Shown in pieces: positions 58,340-64,000 of a DNA stretch of 64,000 nucleotides. A program made the translations under genes and the position numbers. A model generated the notes under the pieces. That model was not told the origin of the DNA. It was given only the letters and a program-made list of their open reading frames with translations, and did not search any database. The first letter of the stretch is position 1; the number at the start of each line of letters is the position of its first letter. The stretch is from Nymphaea colorata. Taxonomy: Eukaryota > Streptophyta > Magnoliopsida > Nymphaeales > Nymphaeaceae. Location of the stretch: positions 3,737,224 through 3,801,223 of the forward strand of contig NC_045141.1 of assembly GCF_008831285.2 (NCBI RefSeq). The letters are read 5' to 3'.

Positions 58340-59200
58340 TTGCAGGTTGCAGCTAATGTTCAACTTTGGAAAGTAATATGACAGGCTTGTGATAAGGAAA
58401 ATAAGCTTTATCAAAAACCACATGTCGTGAAGTATATATACGGCCAGTAGGAGGATATAAGCAGTGATAGCCTTTGTGAATGGAACTATATCCCAAGAAT
58501 ACACAAGGTAATGATCTTGGTTCAAATTTATGTTTGGCATAATCTTTTAAGTAAGGAAAGCAACGACTTCCAAAAATATGCATGCATGTATAATCTGGTT
58601 TCTTCCCAAAACATATTCAAATGGCGATTTCATTTGCAAGGTGGGTGTAGGCAACCGATTGATTAACCATGCTGCAATTAAGAAAGCATCGACCAGATAT
58701 TTCATGGGTATATGAGCATGAAAGAGCATGGTGGGACCCAATTCAACTATCGATCGATGACGCCGTTCACCCGGTCTATTTTGCGGTGGCATTTTGGGGC
58801 ATGACTTAATATGTCAGATGCCATGATTTTTCAAATAATTTTCATTGGTTTGAAAAAATTTTAATTTTGTCTCAAATTATCGTTCAACTAGTTTATGGAA
58901 ATCCATAAACGCTTGACAAAGTTCAGATTTGTGCCGAAGAGGATATAACCCAACAAATCTTGTAGCTTCATCAACAAATATAACATAAAACTGATATTTT
59001 TGTGTAGACGTGGTAGAGGCTAGTCCCCATAAGTCTTAATGAACACGTTCAAGAAAGATTTGAGAATGCTCTTCAACAGGAAGAAATGGAAGCTGACACA
59101 TTTTGGCAAGCTGACAACTAGAACAAACTGACATTCTTAATTGAGGTCCACTCACCTCAATATTATTTTTGCTAACAAGAAAGTCAACTATCTAATGATG
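58340..59200 (-). pseudogene. copia integrase remnant
   Basis: Frames from 59200 down: core sequence with Y-V-I-F-V-D-E-A-T-R-F-V-G-L-Y-P-L (about 58910-59000), then E-R-R-H-R-S-I-V-E-L-G and A-W-L-I-N-R-L-P-T-P-T (58547-58792), then H-I-F-G-S-R-C-F-P-Y-L and F-L-G-Y-S-S-I-H-K-G-Y-H-C-L-Y-P (58353-58583). The catalytic core is present, unlike the copia at 9610-15836, but frames are broken at about 58800 and 58560. Confidence 0.85.
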
Positions 59201-59646
59201 AGGATGGCCCAAACGCAGATGCCACGTTTCTTTATTGACTGACCCAAACCTGCTGGAAAAGAAGACTGCATGCTGCCGATCCTTGGGGATTTCTTGAAAC
59301 GCATAAAGATCTCTGGTTCTACTGCCCGATGCTATTAGACGATTGTCCCTCTTGTCCTTAACAGAAAAACCATCAGCAGAAAATTGAAAAACATATGGAT
59401 ATTCAATGTGAGAGGTAGACATTTTTTCCCGTTTTGAATATCAGCATTTCCAATGTGAGTGATACTTAGTTTTTCACCATTCCCCACCATAATTTCATCA
59501 TTGCCATGAATATGATATTCAATATAGTTTGTAAGGTTACTTGGATCAGACGTTATGTGTGTGGACGTCCCCGTATCAGGAAACCATTTGTCATCATGTC
59601 TGTCAGCTATCTTCATTGCTGCCAATGCGTGTGGTGCTTCGTGCAC
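59192..59646 (-). pseudogene. copia protease and pre-integrase region
   Basis: W-F-P-D-T-G-T-S-T-H-I-T-S-D is the aspartic protease site (D-T-G), followed by G-N-G-E-K-L-S-I-T-H-I-G. The shifted frame at 59192-59422 continues with T-W-H-L-R-L-G-H-P-H-H, the H-x3-H of the integrase zinc domain. A frameshift near 59400 separates them. Confidence 0.85.
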
Positions 59647-59649
59647 TTT

Positions 59650-60449
59650 AAATCCGTGATTGAACCGATGCCAACAATTAGCCGTGATTCATTTTGTGGC
59701 AGATTTGACATTGAACACCTTTGTTCTTGTTTTGGTTCTCTCCGCGTCCACCATTTTTTTTTTGATTGAACTGAAAATGTCTTCCTCCTTGGGCCAACTG
59801 AAAATGTCCTCCTCCTTGGGCCGACTGAAAAGGTCCTCCTCCTTGGGCCGCTTGTGTGAATTCTCGCCCCTTTGAGTTAAAGAACTGATTTCTATTTGTT
59901 TTAAACTTGGAATTTGAATAGTTTTTGTTGTAAAATGCAACCTGCTAACTAGTATCCTCATGATACATACTCTGCATAGTTTCATGACTCTGGAGTAAAG
60001 CTACCACATCTATGTAGACATATCTTCTTGAACCCACAAATATAATCAGCAATAGACAAATTTCTTTTCTTATAAGTCTCAAGCATTTGCATAAGCAAGT
60101 GTTCCCTCTCTTGACGTTTATGAGAGACATGTGTCATAAGAGTATTACATACCTCTTTAGACGTTTGAAGTCCAATGACGGTACCCATGACTTCTTCTAC
60201 AAGAGTGCCGGTGCTTGATAGATTGGATTCACTCGTTCCTCCACTGTACCGTCTTCTTTGGTATGCTTGACCATGGGTTCGGGCGCAGCCGTCTCTCCTT
60301 CAATGAACAGTCATATCTTGGCTCTCAATGAGTCCAAGCAGTAGGGCTTTCCATATCAAAAAATTGGTTTGGTTCAACTTAATGGTCACAAAGTTTGCGA
60401 CGTTTAAGTTGTAAGGGTATGTGTAAGGAGAGGAGACGATGGAAGCCAT
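59650..60449 (-). pseudogene. copia gag
   Basis: Starts at ATG 60447-60449 (M-A-S-I-V-S-S-P-Y). Recognisable: V-T-I-K-L-N-Q-T-N-F-L-I-W-K and further down L-M-Q-M-L-E-T-Y-K-K-R-N-L-S-I-A-D-Y, typical of UBN2-type copia gag. Frameshifts occur near 60180 and 60000. A ninefold-residue repeat lies at 59771-59851 and a degraded zinc knuckle at about 59660-59710 (ends C-W-H-R-F-N-H). Confidence 0.82.
59771..59851 (-). repeat. three 27-bp repeats in gag
   Basis: Three direct copies of a 27-bp unit; on the minus strand each encodes R/W-P-K-E-E-D-I-F-S. A frame-preserving expansion in the linker before the zinc knuckle. Confidence 0.9.
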
Positions 60450-60495
60450 TGAGGGTATACTAAAAAAAAAAAAAAACTCGGCTCAAGACCCTAAA

Positions 60496-60507
60496 GTTCT
60501 GATACCA
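60496..60507 (-). other. primer binding site, initiator tRNA-Met
   Basis: TGGTATCAGAAC on the minus strand, directly adjacent to the 5' LTR. Confidence 0.9.
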
Positions 60508-60957
60508 TGTGAAAGAGGGAAGCAAGAGACAAGTTTTTACGTGGTTCAGTGAAGCACACTTACATCCATGAGAGAGGCTCTTCCACCGTGTATGGGTGGA
60601 GAGATTCTTTCCACTATTTATAATGTTACACATTAATCTTCTCCTTGATTTTAGGAGAGGTTACATAATTGCTCTTATGAGCTGTACACAAACGTTTGAT
60701 GCTGGTAACGGTTTGGGATTGGCTTTTCTAGTTGGGTTGTTGCTCTCCTGGATCGTTATCCTCATTTGTAACCATAGCTCCTTTTCCTTTATCATCATAT
60801 TCTTTAGTAACTGACGTGATCTGCAGCCTGGCTGATTCAGAATTTTGTGTAACTGGCATAATCTTCATTCTAGCCGTTTGCTGATTATATCCCTTTACCG
60901 CTGATTTAGCATATGGCATAATCTTCATTCTAGCCGGTTGCTGATTATATCCCTTTA
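60508..60957 (-). repeat. 5' LTR of the second copia element
   Basis: About 450 bp. Longer than its partner through a duplication near 60850-60957: GCATAATCTTCATTCTAGCC and CTGATTATATCCCTTTA occur twice. Confidence 0.88.
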
Positions 60958-60975
60958 AAAATTTGGGTGTTAACA

Positions 60976-63144
60976 GTTTGCTAACTTTCAAAATGTGGAA
61001 TAGGATGTCATCCATTGGTCAAATTTGGATGATCTGGGACATGAAAATTCTGTTCCAAGCATTACTTGAGCTGATTATGCTTGTGCTTAAAAGGATGAAG
61101 TCTATTAACAATATATTCTTTAATGATCTAATCCCTTGTGTGTGCCTTATATGTGAACGAGTTAGCAATGAAACTTTCTCACGCAACAAATCCCAAAATG
61201 CAGCCAAGTTGGTGGTTCCAAGTTATGTTTGATGTAGAAATATTGCACTAAGCATTTTGGTGCAAATGCTCTTCATTCTATGGTGCATCTCTTCTTGAAA
61301 GGTAGCTGCTCTCAGAGAAGTTGACAATTGACACTGGATTTGGTGCACCGAGATTATGCTAAACATTTTTGTGGAAAAGGCAGGCTTTTTATTTATAGCA
61401 TCAGTCTGAGTTTCGGCCTATTAACAGCTTTCCTTTACTTTGTCAGTGCATATCTTTTATGATAGGCTCAAATTTTGTCACTGACCTTTTTTATAACTCA
61501 TACACTGTACATATGGCTCTCATCTTCTTCTTTTTTTTCTTTTTTTTTTTAATCCAAAGTCTGGGAGGCTGTAGAGGACATTCAGATGTTGCATGCTGGT
61601 CCATTTTCGTTGATATTTTAGAAAAAGATATGAAGTATGTTCCTATTGCTATGGCTGCAATATTCATTCATCTTGTCATTTGTCAATTGTTGTATCTACT
61701 CTATGGTTGGTCAAAAGATAGTGGAAAATTTGATAGATTGGGAATGGATGGATTTTTGTTCTGCTAGAATGTTGACATCAAGATCTTGGCTATTCTGATA
61801 GCCGCAAAGATGAAGTTGTTGCTACCGACCAAATGAGTGTTGTATGGAACCTCCAACCTCCTTAGGTCCTCCTTTCACTACCTTGCATGTTTTCCTTTTA
61901 TTGCAGCCTTATCTTTCTGCTTGTCTTGGTTAATATTTCCTTTTTTCTCAATGTAGCATTTCCACTAGCCCGTACTAATGATATTCTTTCTTCCATTGCT
62001 GCAGTTCGCAACATTGTCATCGTTGGTTTTACTTGAAGTTTCCCTTTTACGCCTTTAATGTAGCAGCAGCATTATTTCCATTTGCCTCAAATCAGTTCAT
62101 TTGTCATTGTCCTAATACCTCTCCTCATTTTGTTGAAATAATTATCACTTTTTCTTCTGGAAATCCTTTTTCCTGATGTCTCTTCTTGTCTCCTTGTTAT
62201 GCCATTAATGCCTAGAATGCCTAGTTCAACTAGTTAATACAGATTTTGCCCTTTTATTTGTTGTTAATTTTTTGGAACGAGTTATTACATATAATTCTAG
62301 ATGCCTTCTGTTTCATGGATATTTAGGTGATCAGTAAGTCTCTGCCATATGATGTGGTAAAGTTACATGACGATATGAGAAAAGAAATGCAAAAGAAGGC
62401 AGGATTTTCGTTAAAACTTTGATTATGAGAACAGGCCAGGAATTATAGACATGGTCAAATTATGGTACTCCAAGCTGATCACCTGGCCCACTACATATAG
62501 CAAAATAAACTTGGGCGGTGGAGAAGCCAACAAAGTCAAGTTGGCACCGACCAAATTATAATCAAGATCAGCAGTTAAGAGCAGTGACGCTGCTTAGGAC
62601 TAAGTGAGGTGGGGCACATATAGCTTAACTGTTAGCTGATAAAAGGTCGTCCTTTACATTCAATTATTCAGTATTTTTCCAGTGTTATTGGTATGTTCTT
62701 ATTTTAATATCTGTGTGTGCTACTTTTTTTGGTTTTCAAAAAGTGATGTATGCTCCGTTAACCACCAAGCATCGATGCAATCCAAGACCCTGCATGTGAA
62801 GGTAATGGTTAACCTTAGAGCTTCATTAGAACGATCGACAATTTCATTCACCGGAAAGGGGCTGTTCACTGTTGCCTTCACTTTGGCTCCGTCACTCCCT
62901 GCCGCAAAGCAACAAGAAACAGAAGTCGGACCAACATTAAATACGTAGTCATTAATTAATTAGCATGGACGCGTGGCACAGACAGGCTGCGAAAAAATCG
63001 CTCGAAAGGTCATAAGCGGTATGCAGGTTCCTTGAGCAGTTTGCGTTTACTAAGCGCAAATATTCAATCATCAGCTAGTTGTGGAGAAGGGGTCACGAGG
63101 TTTTACGCTCTTACGCAATCGAGGACGTCCGTCAACTCTGATTG
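60976..63144. other. no gene recognised
   Basis: Frames at 61459-61767 and 62682-62948 look like chance or decayed exons. Around 61010 one frame reads D-V-I-H-W-S-N-L-D-D-L-G-H-E-N but is followed by stops, so it may be a pseudogene fragment of unknown family. A (T)n run at 61528-61551 separates segments. Confidence 0.5.
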
Positions 63145-63734
63145 CAATTGTCAATTGTAAAGTCAGAAAGAAAAATCATCAACTAGGCATATCAATGCAT
63201 TATATTATTTCAACCAAATATGCGACCTGAAGTTTATGTAATTTTAGATGACTACTACCTATCATGCATTTGTCAAAAAAGAAGACATTTATTTAGCACA
63301 CTTTTTTTTTAATCTTTTTGGGACAGAACATACGAATTTGTAGAGTGATAATATGTTTTATGAAAGGTATGACATTTGGATTTTCAAATTTGTGAGAAAA
63401 TAGACGACTATATGCTTCGTAATAAAACAACCAATATATCAATTGTCAATTGTAAGGTCAAAAAGAAAAATCATCAACTAGGCATATCAATGCATTATAT
63501 TATTTCAACCAAATATGCGACATGAAGTTTATGTAATTTTAGATGACTACTACCTATCATGCATTCGTCAAAAAAGAAGACATTTATTTAGCACACTTTT
63601 TTTTTAATCTTTTTGGGACAGAACATACGAATTTGTAGAGTGATAATATGTTTTATGAAAGGTATGACATTTGGATTTTCAAATTTGTGAGAAAATAGAC
63701 GACTATATGCTTCGTAATAAAACAACCAATATAT
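63145..63734. repeat. 295-bp direct tandem duplication
   Basis: 63145-63439 and 63440-63734, almost identical. No coding content. Near-identity means a recent event. Confidence 0.93.
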
Positions 63735-64000
63735 TGTTTCTCAAATGTCTGGGAAAAGATAGAAGCATTACCATATTAAATTAAGTTCACGCAGCATTTA
63801 TAGTTTAAGAGACGTATAGAACAGCAGTAGCACTGCTTGAAGAATCGGCAACGAGCTGATAGAAAGTGAGGGAGAGAACATGCCAAATTCTCAAACCAAC
63901 AGAGTTATTGCAGCAGGGATGATTGTTCTAGAAACAGATTACTAACAAATTCATATTACTAAAATACGACGACGCAGATATTTCGGAATTCATCAAACCT

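Larger units (their letters stand above)
55980..60957 (-). mobile_element. minus-strand Ty1/copia element, nearly complete
   Basis: LTRs at 55980-56396 and 60508-60957, a PBS for initiator tRNA-Met and a PPT. Gag, protease, integrase, RT and RNase H are all recognisable in order on the minus strand, but with frameshifts and stops. The target duplication is GAAAT on the left and AAAAT on the right (60958-60962), allowing one mutation. The RT active site YVDD is intact, the only one so in this window. Confidence 0.9.

Noticed and set aside
61459-61767. 102-residue frame with a hydrophobic stretch
   Set aside because: Includes a poly-Phe run from a T-tract; the rest has no recognised family or splice context.

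Overview
The window is nuclear DNA of a flowering plant; the species cannot be fixed from the sequence. It has one clear host gene with a chloroplast leader and a plant-type intron, plant LTR retrotransposons primed by initiator tRNA-Met, PIF/Harbinger, hAT and CACTA DNA transposons, and AT-rich intergenic DNA with CA/TA/GA microsatellites. There are no bacterial operons, rRNA genes, tRNA genes or CRISPR arrays.

Host genes. The only confidently recognised gene is red chlorophyll catabolite reductase (RCCR/ACD2 family) at 17767-21238, + strand, two exons around a 2.47-kb intron. It acts in the chlorophyll breakdown (PAO/phyllobilin) pathway. A small two-pass membrane protein (834-1100, - strand) is possible but unassigned.

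Layout. 1-5700: AT-rich DNA, a possible small gene, a 161-bp tandem duplication and two non-autonomous hAT elements (2498-3190 and 4699-4893). 5735-8005: 5'-truncated copia relic. 8006-17184: PIF/Harbinger-like element split by a complete but disabled copia element (9610-15836). 17185-21376: RCCR. 21377-24811: second PIF/Harbinger element with a transposase remnant, starting about 140 bp after the RCCR stop codon. 24815-29048: A-rich DNA with old duplications. 29049-34864: LTR element with intact LTRs, PBS, PPT and TSD but no retrotransposon proteins (LARD-like), carrying a gene-like promoter/5' UTR on the opposite strand. 34870-37697: intergenic. About 37698-52304: minus-strand Ty3/gypsy element, probably Tat/Ogre lineage, with long LTRs; its left LTR holds two hAT elements and its pol holds a 3.06-kb chromovirus deletion derivative (41549-44606). 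52305-54317: CACTA 3' part. About 55690-60975: end of another Tat-like LTR split by a minus-strand copia element (55980-60957). 60976-64000: no recognised gene; a 295-bp tandem duplication.

The window therefore reads as one catabolic gene between two related DNA transposons, in a landscape built by nested insertion. Target-site duplications fix most boundaries: AGGGG, GAATC and ATGCA for LTR elements; GATGCCAC, CCCATCTG and GCTGGAGG for hAT; TAA for Harbinger. I see no new enzymatic system. The most unusual items are the non-coding LTR element with its opposite-strand promoter-like segment, the hAT elements whose subterminal DNA is built from different short palindromes, and the miniature chromovirus that lost reverse transcriptase and the integrase core but kept gag-protease and a chromodomain.
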